Source: Candidatus Competibacter phosphatis (lineage in GTDB: Bacteria > Pseudomonadota > Gammaproteobacteria > Competibacterales > Competibacteraceae). From it: DNA of 36,766 bases. Of this stretch, positions 1 through 8,615 are shown in pieces. Position 1 is the first letter of the stretch. Each line of letters opens with the position of its first letter. The translations under genes and the position numbers were made by a program. A model generated the notes under the pieces. That model worked only from the letters and a program-made list of their open reading frames with translations, had not been told where the DNA came from and made no database searches. The stretch covers positions 1 through 36,766 of the forward strand of contig NZ_SPMZ01000064.1 of the NCBI RefSeq assembly GCF_012939995.1, in the 5' to 3' direction.

Positions 1-2
1 AT

Positions 3-315
3 CTCATCATCGCTTGGCGTCTGCACTACCTCACTGTGCTCGGTCGAGCCATTCCCGAGTTGCCCGGTGATGCCGTGTTGGACCCCGCCGAATGGCGGGC
101 GGTCTACGTTGCCATCCACCGCAAATCCCCGCCGGAAACGCCGCCCGCACTCCCGATCTTGCTCGCTTGGATCGCGCGCCTGGGCGGCCATTTGGGCCGC
201 AAGTGCGACGGCCCTCCCGGCCCTCAAGCGCTCTGGATCGGTTTGCAGCGCGCCCGTGATCTCGCTTGGGGGGATGCAGTTGGCTTCCGAGCTCCTTGCT
301 CCCTCAGCCGGATAG
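3..315 (+). pseudogene. IS4-family (Tn5/IS50-like) transposase, C-terminal fragment, frameshifted
   Basis: The gene enters from the left edge of the window, so only its last ~100 residues are present. The reading IIAWRLHYLTVLGR followed by AEWRAVYVAIHR and LGGHLGRKCDGPPGPQALW matches the C-terminal part of Tn5-type DDE transposases, which cut and paste their own element. The frame then breaks at a run of six G (268-273). With five G it continues into GMQLASELL and stops at 313-315, just before the element's terminal repeat. Either the copy is dead or one G is a sequencing error. The missing upstream part cannot be judged. The family call is confident; activity is unknown. Confidence 0.8.
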
Positions 316-334
316 AGATCTGTGTAATGGACAG
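316..334. repeat. Terminal inverted repeat of the Tn5-like insertion sequence (right end)
   Basis: Read on the minus strand these 19 bases are CTGTCCATTACACAGATCT. That agrees at 15 of 19 positions with the Tn5 mosaic end CTGTCTCTTATACACATCT, as I remember it. It begins one base after the transposase stop codon, where the outer end of an IS50-type element should be. The element therefore ends at about 334 and the unrelated downstream DNA starts there. The partner end lies outside the window. Confidence 0.7.
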
Positions 335-449
335 GTGCCGAGGAGGTCGCGCCATGTCGATCAAACAAATGTCGAAACGGTGTACCTCGCCCGCAATTTA
401 GTTCCCCGAACTTTTATTCCAGCTTTTCTATTGCGACCGAGGAATTTCG

Positions 450-896
450 ATGACAACACGATGGGTTACAAGACCGGCGTGGCGACTGGTCTTCATGACG
501 GTGCTAGCCCTCCTGTCAGGCCAAGTGGCCGTTGCCGTTCAACCATCTTCCGATGGGAGTTCCACCGTTTGTTCTGGCACCCTCACCGAAATCGGTAGCG
601 TCCTACCCATGGAAGTGGCGACCGCCGAAGATATTCAAGCGTTTCATAAAGCGGTAGGTACATTGCGAATCGAACTGGATGCGGTTTGCAAGCAGGATAA
701 ATCCGCTCTCAAGCTTTTCAAGGCCAAGGCAAAGCAAGTTATTTTCGAGATGAGCGCCGGCGCCACGGAGCCAACGGCCTATCTCAAAAACGGTCAACTC
801 ATCGTCGAGTTTTATGGCGGACCGTTTGACGCACGATCTTTTCGCCAGATCGTTAAGAAAGTCCTGCAAGGTCAGAAAATCCCACAAAACGATTAG
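450..896 (+). CDS. Secreted/periplasmic protein of unknown function
   Basis: This encodes 148 residues and I do not recognise the family. The N-terminus has a basic stretch, a hydrophobic core (LVFMTVLALLSG) and an AVA motif at residues 27-29, so a Sec signal peptide cleaved after about residue 29 is likely. The mature part has two cysteines, a helical middle (DIQAFHKAVGTLRIELDAV) and a C-terminal segment rich in beta and basic residues. A GAGGA ribosome site at 439-443 sits six bases before the ATG. The M23-type gene starts 11 bases after the stop, so the two are probably co-transcribed. A periplasmic partner or immunity protein for the neighbour is conceivable, but that is inference from position only. 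Confidence 0.75.
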   Translation: MTTRWVTRPAWRLVFMTVLALLSGQVAVAVQPSSDGSSTVCSGTLTEIGSVLPMEVATAEDIQAFHKAVGTLRIELDAVCKQDKSALKLFKAKAKQVIFEMSAGATEPTAYLKNGQLIVEFYGGPFDARSFRQIVKKVLQGQKIPQND

Positions 897-907
897 AGGA
901 GAAGACA

Positions 908-1411
908 ATGGCTACTTTTCCATTACCTTTTATACCCACGCTCAGTTATAAAACGGGCGGTCGCCGCTTCGGTGCCAATCGGGATGGTGGAAAAAGAAAA
1001 CACGCTGCGTGTGATCTCATCGCGCCGAAAGGAACCGAAATCTACGCCGTGGAAAACGGCAAGGTTACCTACGGACCCTATCTGTTTTATCGTGGCACCT
1101 ACGCTATCGAATTCAGGCTGGATTCGGGAAAAGTGGTACGCTATTGCGAGATTGAAAAAGTTGCTTCAGGAATCGCCGTAGGTTCCACTTTGACTGAAGG
1201 AACCTTGATTGCCTATGTTGGCAAAATGTACGTCGATTCGATGCTGCACTTCGAGTTGTACAATGGGTCTGGAACCGGTTCATTGACAGTCCGCTCCAAT
1301 TCGCCTTACCAGCGCCGCTCGGATTTGATCAATCCGACGGACTATCTCGATGGATGCGCGCTTCTGGGGGCGGTGCAATATCCGGTTGGATGCGCGCTTC
1401 CAGGGCCATGA
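908..1411 (+). CDS. M23-family (lysostaphin-type) peptidase-like protein
   Basis: The 167-residue product has the M23/lysostaphin-like beta fold signature. RRFGANRDGGKRKHAACD carries the HxxxD zinc pair (H32, D36). APKGTEIYAVENGKVTYGP follows as the usual lipoyl-like strand set, and SMLHFELY retains the last zinc histidine. The first histidine of the usual HxH is methionine here; I recall this MLHFE form in related small M23 proteins, so it may be subfamily-specific rather than inactivating. There is no signal peptide, so cell-wall access would need a dedicated secretion route. The ribosome site GAGGAGAA (896-903) overlaps the end of the preceding gene. Family call good; peptidase activity uncertain. 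Confidence 0.75.
   Translation: MATFPLPFIPTLSYKTGGRRFGANRDGGKRKHAACDLIAPKGTEIYAVENGKVTYGPYLFYRGTYAIEFRLDSGKVVRYCEIEKVASGIAVGSTLTEGTLIAYVGKMYVDSMLHFELYNGSGTGSLTVRSNSPYQRRSDLINPTDYLDGCALLGAVQYPVGCALPGP
1351..1400. repeat. 14-bp direct repeat at the 3' end of the M23-like gene
   Basis: TGGATGCGCGCTTC occurs at 1351-1364 and again at 1387-1400, 36 bases (12 codons) apart and in the same frame. It encodes DGCALLG and then VGCALPG at the extreme C-terminus of the M23-like protein. The spacing in whole codons suggests a short internal duplication that altered the tail, though a two-copy match this short could be coincidence. Confidence 0.5.
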
Positions 1412-1566
1412 TTGCGCCATTTCCAAACCTATCAGGCCCAATGTAGAGCGAGGCTGTCATGAGGAGCCATCTGGATTTCTCGTCGAAATTGACGGTTTTC
1501 CAAGTAAGCATCGAAAGCCACCTTGTACGGAATGCTGTCCCGACCCGTTAACCCGAGGGCGCCCTC

Positions 1567-2502
1567 ATGAGTCAATGCCAGTTCATGGTGGACGATAAAG
1601 CCACAGTTCAGGGGATGACCCTCTTCGCTGAAGGGAAGCACGCCTGTACCAAGGAAACTGGCGTTTATCTCCCGCCAAACCATCAAGATAAATCCGGTAA
1701 GCTGAATGTTATCCTTTGGCTACACGGGTATTACGTTAAAGGTATCAGAAACCTCCTCAATCCCAGTTCTGCTTATGAAACAACGCTTCGGCAAAGCGTG
1801 CTCGCTTCGAAAAAAGGATGTCGTCCTCGTCGCGCCTTGGCTAGGCTACCGCGATCTTAGCAGCGGCAGCATCGGTTTGGGTAAGCTGGGTGAAGGCAAA
1901 GGATGTCAACTCTATCTTGAAGAAGTCCTAAGCGCACTCAGTGATTTTCATGGCGTCAAAAATCTTCAAATCAACACTCTCGTCATCGCTGGTCATTCGG
2001 CGGGTGGATTGATGATGAGGGATGTTATTGGAGCTCTCGGTGGCCTTAAACAAAATCTGAAAGAGTGTTGGGGTTTTGATTGTATCTACGGCCCCGCTAG
2101 CACTTGGAGTGAGTGGATTCGCACTAATAAAACCAAAGCAAAACTCTATTTCTATATTGCGAACGGTAGCAATAAAATTTCCGCAGTTGATCTGATAAAA
2201 AAAAGTCAATGGCACACTAAAAAAAACCAATCTTCGACCAGAGTCGTCAAAATATATTTATGGCCCCCGCGCTGAAAGCTTATGGTGCGCTGGTTGACAG
2301 GATAGCATTCCAATCAAATGAAGAATTTCAGATCAAATTTGCCACGGACGCCTATGAATTGATGAGAAAAGAGGTCGATCCATTACTTGATGATCCAAAA
2401 TCAAGCAAGTATTGGCAAAAAATTTATCCTTATTTGAAAGGCCATTTCGAAGTAGTCAGGGACCTGTTGGCTCCGCGCATCCAGCAATCCTCCATGCTTT
2501 GA
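1567..2502 (+). pseudogene. Alpha/beta-hydrolase (lipase/esterase-like), interrupted by two frameshifts
   Basis: Three frames must be joined to read one protein of about 310 residues. The first gives VYLPPNHQDKSGKLNVILWLHGYY, where LHGYY resembles the oxyanion-hole strand of alpha/beta hydrolases. The second gives DVVLVAPWLGYRDL and LVIAGHSAGGLMM, whose GHSAGG is the nucleophile elbow with the catalytic serine. The third gives PIFDQSRQNIFMAPALKAYG and a helical tail ending at 2502. The breaks are at the A6G2 run 1810-1817 (one base too many) and at the A8 run 2219-2226 (one too few, or the A8 run at 2197-2204). GAGGG at 1553-1557 precedes the ATG. Position next to the M23-like gene suggests a shared role. 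The substrate cannot be told. Confidence 0.65.
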
Positions 2503-2572
2503 GCCAACGGGCTCGCTGCGTCGACTCACCTCGGTGCCATGCGCCACCCTCCAGGGCAATCGTATTATAGTA

Positions 2573-2824
2573 ATGGGCAACGATTCCCATAACTTATTTC
2601 AGGACGGGATGATTCATCGACGCCTGGTCCACGGTGTTGATCTTCGAAAGACAGGAGTGGTTTTTGTTCACTATGGCGGAGACCCGGCGGAAGCGACCCG
2701 GCGGTTTGACGTCAGCCTGTGGTGTGTACGGGATGGCGGGCTCGAAAAGATTTGCGGCCCGGCAGCGGGGTGTTCCACGCCAGCGGAAGCCGAACCTGGA
2801 CCGACGGCGAACGCAGGTGCGTGA
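2573..2824 (+). CDS. Doubtful small open frame, unknown
   Basis: This is the only sizeable frame in the 2503-2950 interval that could be coding. From the ATG at 2573 it gives 83 residues, including GVVFVHYGGDPAEATRRFDVSLW, which looks moderately protein-like, and a Pro/Ala-rich tail. An upstream GTG at 2534 is an alternative start. No convincing ribosome site precedes either start and I recognise no family. It may be the degraded end of a longer gene. The rest of the interval shows nothing I can name apart from a small inverted repeat at 2870-2888 and the terminator at 2952-2990. Confidence 0.25.
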   Translation: MGNDSHNLFQDGMIHRRLVHGVDLRKTGVVFVHYGGDPAEATRRFDVSLWCVRDGGLEKICGPAAGCSTPAEAEPGPTANAGA

Positions 2825-2951
2825 TCACCCGGCTGCGACCTTGCGGGAGTAGACCGCGTATTGCAGGGTGGATCGCGGTGGGCGATCCGATACCCACGGG
2901 ATTGAATCATCGTTGATTTCGCGCCTGCTGCTTACACTGTGCTTACAACGG

Positions 2952-2990
2952 AAAAGGCTTACCGAGATCAACCCGGTAAGCCTTTTTTAT
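2952..2990. terminator. Intrinsic terminator, probably the original tRNA-Phe terminator
   Basis: A 13-bp perfect stem (2952-2964 with 2974-2986) closes a 9-base loop. It is followed on the plus strand by T6 (2983-2988) and has AAAA at its foot on the other side, so it can act in both directions. It lies directly beyond the displaced tRNA-Phe 3' end at 2992. It was therefore probably the tRNA's own terminator before the element inserted. Confidence 0.75.
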
Positions 2991-3036
2991 TTGGTGGCCA
3001 GGGACGGAATCGAACCATCGACACGCGGATTTTCAG
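2991..3036. other. Distal attachment site (attL): duplicated 3' part of tRNA-Phe
   Basis: These 46 bases are identical to 16202-16247, the 3' part of the intact tRNA-Phe gene from the anticodon loop through the encoded CCA. Only the 3' part is present here and the sequence diverges after 3036, so this is not a tRNA gene. It is the attachment-site copy left by integration of the 13.2-kb element, on the side away from the integrase. Confidence 0.93.
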
Positions 3037-3143
3037 GACTTGATGGATACATTCCGCACGATTCTGGAATGTTCTGAAAAATTCTATAAGTCAACTTGTT
3101 AAAGTCGAATTACCGGAACTAGAGTTCCGCCGGATTCCCGGAT

Positions 3144-3186
3144 TTTGTGTAATATTCCGGGCACGGTTACACAGGAATTACACAAA
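3144..3186. repeat. Candidate integrase arm-type sites, left end
   Basis: A 20-bp block (3167-3186, beginning TTACACAGG and ending ATTACACAAA) is repeated exactly at 16138-16157 near the other end of the element. A further inverted copy, TTTGTGTAAT, lies at 3144-3153. Repeated TTACACA motifs just inside both attachment sites are what arm-type binding sites of a tyrosine integrase would look like. The assignment is inference from position and repetition. Confidence 0.6.
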
Positions 3187-3217
3187 CCGCACACGGCGCA
3201 AAATGCGCGCACGAGGC

Positions 3218-3838
3218 TCACTCCAGGTCAAGGGTATTCAGCTTGAGCCGCCGCATCATCCCGTCCAGCGATACCGCCGTCCATTTTTCAGCTTCGGCGG
3301 AAAGCCGCTCGTAGGTGCGCTGATGCATTCCCTTGGGCTTGCGCCAGCCGGGGCCATTGAAAATACCCGGCTCCCAATCCAGTCGCGCCCGGATTTTGTT
3401 GGCCCGCCGTGCCGCTCGATCATGGGGTGTGTCCCGCTGGCTGGGATAGGCCAACCGATGGCAGTGCCGACAAGCGAAGATTGCGCCGCCGTACAGGATC
3501 GCCACTCGTCGCCCGCAGCCCCGCGCCGGGCAGCGAAACCAAGCCCGTGTGCCACCGTAGGTGCAGGGCGTTCGGTCGAGGTAGACCGGATATTCCTCGC
3601 TCTTCCACTCCCCGCCGCCGCGCTGCTGGTGCCGGTAGTTGAGAATCACCCGGTCTTGTTCCGCACGAACTTGGATGGATGCCACCGTTTCGCCGTTGCG
3701 CATCCATTGCCAACCGAACCAGCGGCCCGGCTCCAGATATCCATCCCGTTGCCAGCGCCGCACGTCCAGTATCTGGTAATCGTCTGTCGTGTCCTTGGCG
3801 CCGAAATGCCAGTACCGCCCGCTGCCGCTGCCACCCAT
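3218..3838 (-). CDS. Conserved zinc-ribbon protein of mobile elements, function unknown
   Basis: The product has 206 residues and starts MGGSGSGRYW. That start, together with DVRRWQRDGYL, TPCTYGGTRAWFRCP and the paired metal-ligand segments CPARGCGRRV and FACRHCHRLAYPSQ, belongs to a widespread hypothetical family often seen in phages and integrative elements. The Cys clusters imply a zinc ribbon. The C-terminal third is rich in Arg and helical (DRAARRANKIRARLDW), so nucleic-acid binding is plausible. GAGGTAGGG just upstream of the ATG is the ribosome site. It is the first gene inside attL and shares its strand with the res-mod operon to its right. Function is not known to me. Confidence 0.8.
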   Translation of the reverse strand: MGGSGSGRYWHFGAKDTTDDYQILDVRRWQRDGYLEPGRWFGWQWMRNGETVASIQVRAEQDRVILNYRHQQRGGGEWKSEEYPVYLDRTPCTYGGTRAWFRCPARGCGRRVAILYGGAIFACRHCHRLAYPSQRDTPHDRAARRANKIRARLDWEPGIFNGPGWRKPKGMHQRTYERLSAEAEKWTAVSLDGMMRRLKLNTLDLE

Positions 3839-3903
3839 GCCCTACCTCAAAATTTTACCGAAATCATTAGCGAATTTTCCTTTCCGACAACACTTTAATC
3901 AGA

Positions 3904-6538
3904 TTATTTTCTAATAAATTCATTAGGTAATCTGACTTTCCAGTCCTGCATCAAAACCAGGTCGCATTGCACCGTAGTTCCATCAGGAACCACCAGCTCG
4001 AACCCACCCACATGCGGGGAATGGTCGATGGCGTAATGGTCAGATAGGAGTCGCAAAACAGCTTGCTTGTATTCGGTATCCAGGTTACCGGCCAACTGCG
4101 GGCCTTTCATTTCCAACACCACCAGCCGCTCCACGCTCCCATCGCGTTGCAGGGCAAAGATGAAATCGGGATAAATTCGGCTCCGCCGCCACCCCTGAAT
4201 GGCGTACTGTCGGCGGGCGACGTTGCGGTGCCACCAGGTCAACGCGGCTTCACCATCCAGATAGACCGCGATGTTGCGCTCGTCTTGGCTGGAAAAATCG
4301 CCTTTGTAGATCGGGGCGAACAAACTCCTTTCCAGCGGTTTACCGGTTTTGCCAATCAGTTGTTCAGCATCTTCGGGTTCATAGGTTTCGGCCTCGAACG
4401 GCATCCGCCAGTTTTTCTCATCTGTTCGCAATCGAAACTGAATCCGTCCAGCGGCAACCGCTGCCCGAAATACGGCCTCAGCCATGCGGTCACGTTCGCG
4501 GTCCAGCCATTGGCGAAGTTGCTCGATGACCAGCCCGGCCAAGGTGCCCAGCTTGTCGGCATCGAACCCGCGCACCGTCAGTCCCGCCAACACACGGCCG
4601 ACGATTTCGCGGGCGATCCAGGGATTCGGCACGATGTCGGACACCATCCGCACCGCGTAGGCGGGATCGAAGCGCAGCGTTTCTCCACTTTGTCCGGCGA
4701 CTTCGGCCACGATGCGTTCCTGACCCGAATCCGCTAGCCGGATGCGGCGCATTTGCCGTTCGGCGCTCTGGGCATTGTCGGGAATCATCGCCACCAGCGG
4801 CGCGGGATCGACCGCCGACCAGTCCAATTCGAACAGGATGTCATGCTCGTAGTCGAAGGGCCGAACCGTACCGCCTTCCACAGAGAGCACTTGCGGTAGG
4901 TAGATTTCAGTCTTGGCGAACCGGTCGCGCCGGGGAACCTTGCGGATGCCGGGTACCCGGTCGCCGCCATCGTCGCCGATCCTGATTTCCTTAACCAAGT
5001 CGCCCAGCCCGTCTTCTTCCAGTCCGGTTTTGATGGCGTCCACCACTCGCGCCGTATCGGCGTGGTGGGTGATGACGTAGCACTCGTCGAGCAAGGGAAC
5101 GCCGGTCTTTTCGGCGTGCGGCTGGCGCAGGATGCGGCCGACCAGTTGGGTCATGGCCGATAGATTGGCGCTGGCGGCCAAGGCGCAAAGCACGTAGGCG
5201 AACGGGCAATCCCAACCCTCTTGCAGCGCTTGCTTGGTGATGATGACCCGTACCCGGTTGGTCGGCGAGAGCAAGTCCAGATTCTCGGGGTTGGCCAGTT
5301 CGTTGGTGTCGGCGGTCTTGATGGCAATTTCGGCCTCGTCCAGCCCGGCTGTCAGCAGCCAATCCTTGGCGTCGAGGGCGTGAATGTGGCCGCTTTCGCG
5401 CTGTTCCTTGCCGGTGCGTTCCACCTGCACCAGCAGAATCGGGCGGATGTAGCGCCCCCGTTCGCCATGTAGACGGCGCGCTTCGGTATCCAGCACGTTC
5501 AAGCGGTCGAGCGCGGCGCGTAGAGTGTTGCGCCAGTCGGTGCCTTGGCGGGGGTCAAGGTTCAGGGGCATCTTGATCATGCCCTCGCGATCCAGTTCGA
5601 CCCCCAGCACTTCGACCAGAATGTTGGCGTGGCGGGCCGGTCTGGGGTTTGCGCCACCCCTGGCCGCGACGTCTTTTGGCGTGGCGGTGAGTTCCAGCAC
5701 GAAACAGGGATTGAAGCCGTAAAGGGTGGCGAAAGCCAGTTCGGAAATCGCCTTGTGGCCTTCGTCCATGACCACCATGGGCCGGATCAGGCGTAGGGCG
5801 TTGCCCAACGAATCCTTGACCTGTGGCCAGAATGCCCCGGCTTCGGCTGATTGGCTGTAGGCGTCGAGATTGGGCGTCTGCTCAAGCGTCCGCTGGTGCG
5901 CTTCCATATCGCCTTCGGGTGGAAAAAAACCGTGTACGTCGCCGCGATCTCGGAACATGCGCAGCGATTCGCGGGTTTGGCGATTGGCGGACGGCAACAT
6001 CAGCAACATGACACAGAGGTGCGATTCGACGTCGCGGGCGTCCAGTTGGTCATTCTTTTCCAGCAGCCGAACCCGTCCAGCGGCGGCGCGGTCGAGCATC
6101 TGCCGGTACGGGTGCTGGCGGTCGTTCAGTTGCCGCTTGGTCTGGCTGTAAATGGCTTCATTGGGCACGATCCACAGCACGAAGCCGGTATTCTTGCCCA
6201 GATAGCGTCCAAAGAGGCGAGACAGCGCCGAAACCGCCAGATAGGTTTTGCCGCCGCCGGTGGGGACTTTTGAATACGGCATTGGGCACAGGCCGACCGA
6301 TGCCATCCCGGCGTGGCGAATAGGGAATGTTGAAGCGTGAGGGGGGCAGTTGACCCGTTTTGTGGAGTGTTTCCCATGTCTTAGCGGGAAAATCGGGAAC
6401 TTCCAGTTCAAGGTCTGGTTGTTGCCGCGCCAGTGCGGCGATGCCATCCGCCCGTTTCTTCTGGGTGGATAGTTCGGTCAGATAACCGTCGAACGCGGTC
6501 AGCACCCGCGCCTGATAGTCCAGATCGCGCAGATTCAC
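3904..6538 (-). CDS. res: Type III restriction enzyme, Res (helicase/endonuclease) subunit; one frameshift
   Basis: Res subunits translocate on DNA with ATP and cut when Mod finds an unmethylated site. Starting at MNLRDLDYQARVLTAF (6538), the ~878-residue product shows Walker A PTGGGKT (about residues 92-98), Walker B DEGH, the motif LELTATP, then QEGWDCPF and QLVGRILRQP of the second RecA lobe. The C-terminal PDFIFALQ...LEMKG has the PD-(D/E)xK nuclease layout. The N-terminal ~90 residues and the rest are in different frames. Removing one base from the TTTT run at 6268-6271 joins VFK to VPTGGGKT exactly. The start lies 9 bases after the mod stop, so mod-res is one operon. As read, the long downstream frame alone would lack its true N-terminus. 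Confidence 0.88.
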
Positions 6539-6547
6539 GGTATCGCC

Positions 6548-8351
6548 TCAATCGCGTTCGATGCGGTACAAGGCAAACGGCAGGGGGACAAATTCGACGG
6601 GCAAATCAGCGTCTTTCAGTAGTTTTTGCGAAACGAATTTGGCCGGCGCGAACACTCGATGTACTTTGCCCGGCTTTGCTTTCACGAGGGCCTTGGCACG
6701 GATCAGGGTCAGCGCCGCCTCGCGGGATTTGAGGAATTCCAAATCAGGCCGGTAGATCAGCCAGACATGGCAGTCCGTCGATTCCCCCAGATAGCCGCAG
6801 CCTTCCACGTTTTCAGTGGGTAGCGGGTTCGGCGCGACTTCGTTAGTGGCGGTATGAAACAGCAACGCGCCCAATTGCTCAAAGGTCGGCAACGCTTCGC
6901 CGGTCAGCAGCTTGTCCATTTCAATAGCGTCGCCCAGGGTGCAGAAGGTGAAGCTGCCGCCCAATCCCGCGACGCGCTCCGTGATGGCTTTTTTCGCCGG
7001 TAACGATCAATTCACCGTCTTTGACTTCCGCCTTGATGTTGTCGAAGCGATGACCGTCCAGATTCTTGATGGATTCGATGTGATCCAGCAGCTTGTCAGC
7101 TTTTTTCAGGCTGGTGAAGGTGAGCTTTTCGCGGTGCAATTCTTCCCGTTGAGTGCCGGAAAAGGCGTAGCCGTTGATGACGCGGCGGATTCGTTCGGCG
7201 GTCAGGCGGTCGGCGTAGCTTCGCATTCCACGAGAATGAATTTGCGGTTACCGCCGTCTTTGGCATTGGCGGCTAAAACGGCGTGGGCGGTGGTGCCGGA
7301 ACCAGCGAAGGAATCAAGTATAATCGAATTTGATTTGGCACCGATTTCAATTACTCGCTGAATTAGCTTCACGGGCTTTGGGGTTTCAAACACGCCACGG
7401 CCTATAATAGCCTCAACTTCCTTAAACGCTTGATCGGTTGTTCCAGCAAATTCGTGGGACCAAAGATCAATGGGGACAATGCCATCTTTTAAGTAAACTT
7501 TAAGCCGTGGATACCGGAATTCCCCATTTTTGCCCCACCACAGACGTCTCTCACTCTCAAACTTATTGTGGGTTTCTTCCTTGTATTTCCATGCATTAGT
7601 TTCATGTTCTACCAACTCACCTGTAAATGGGTTTCGGATTTTATATACCAAGTTCGGGCGATCTACCTTCAACGCAGGATTAACATATGAAACGGTAATC
7701 CATGATCCATTTTGGTCATTGTCTGGATTGGCATAAGACTCTTCAGATTCTTGTGAGCGCGTTTTCTTTTTTCTGGATGAAAAATGCTCGCTCTTACGAT
7801 AAACGATCAGATAATCTTTTGAAGACGAAAACCGCGTCGCATTATTACTTCTTGTGTAACGCTTCTCCCACGCAATTGTAGCTTCATGGTTTTGCCACCC
7901 AAAAAACCTCAGTTAATATAGCAGTCGCTCTATGAGCCTCATTATCATCCAATGTCATCCAAAGGCTACCGTCTTCGGCCAGCAATTCATGCAGCAATCG
8001 CAACCGGGGCCACATCATGCACAACCATTTATCGTGGCGCAGTCCATCTTCAATACTGACCGGATTGCTGTTCAGCCAATCCCGCAACATCGGACTGTTG
8101 ACGTTGTCGTTGTAGCACCAGCCTTCATTACCGGTGTTGTAGGGGGGATCGATGAAAATGCAATCTACCTTGCCGGCGTACATCGGTAACAGCGATTTCA
8201 AGGCATGCAGGTTGTCGCCGTGAATGATCAAGTTGCCGTCCAGTCGCGGTGCGCCGATGGATTGGTCCGGGTGCGGAATCAACGGGCGATGTGGGATAGC
8301 AAGATGATGGTTGTAAACGAATTCCTTACCTTTGAAATCAAGCTCCGGCAT
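6548..8351 (-). pseudogene. mod: Type III adenine DNA methyltransferase (Mod), three frameshifts
   Basis: Mod recognises the site and methylates adenine for the type III system. The start MPELDFKGKEFVYNHHLA is typical of the family. The AdoMet and catalytic motifs are in the beta-class order: FIDPPYNTG (DPPY about residues 68-71) first, then DSFAGSGTTAHAV. The C-terminal piece GGSFTFCTLGD is also characteristic. Joining needs three corrections: drop one A at 7901-7906, add one base near 7217-7220 (ECE to YADRL), and drop one T at 6989-6994. Between the first two breaks a clean protein is recovered, including VFGWQNHEATIAWEKRY and SWITVSYVNPALK. Joined length is about 600 residues, normal for Mod. 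All known motifs survive, so sequencing error or recent damage is likelier than old decay. Confidence 0.85.
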
Positions 8352-8532
8352 GGTGAAGTCCTTGGTCATGAACAATGCAACGCGGCGCGTTGATCGCGGA
8401 TCAGGCGTTTCTGTTGCCGGGTGGTGTCATCGGCGTTGGCCGTGCCTACAAGGCAGCAGTCAACCGCATCGGCTATACTACCAACAATTATGAAGCGAAG
8501 CATAATTCATCAAGCAATTGATTATTAATGAT

Positions 8533-8550
8533 AATCCTGTTTCCAGGATT
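8533..8550. promoter_or_regulatory. Perfect inverted repeat upstream of the TIGR04255 operon
   Basis: AATCCTG and CAGGATT form a 7-bp arm pair with a 4-base loop. It lies 65 bases before the TIGR04255 start codon, in the divergent interval between mod and that gene (8352-8615). It could be an operator or a short attenuator hairpin. The A/T-rich stretch just upstream (GATAAT at 8530-8535) could be a -10 box. Nothing else in this interval is identifiable. Confidence 0.35.
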
Positions 8551-8615
8551 CGACGGCGCCGCTGCTGCTCGAATCCATACGGAAGGATAGGCGGTCGTTT
8601 TATCGGTGTGAAACT

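Noticed and set aside
2991..3036. A second tRNA-Phe gene
   Set aside because: Only the 3' 45 bases match; the acceptor 5' strand, D arm and half the anticodon arm are missing, so it is an attachment-site copy.
3203..3898. Open frame of 231 codons on the plus strand opposite the zinc-ribbon gene
   Set aside because: The minus-strand product has conserved Cys clusters and a ribosome site; the plus frame has neither.
8376..8615. Short coding remnant (LLPGGVIGVGRAYKAAVN) upstream of the TIGR04255 gene
   Set aside because: It looks protein-like but has no start or ribosome site and no recognised family; too weak to list as a gene fragment.
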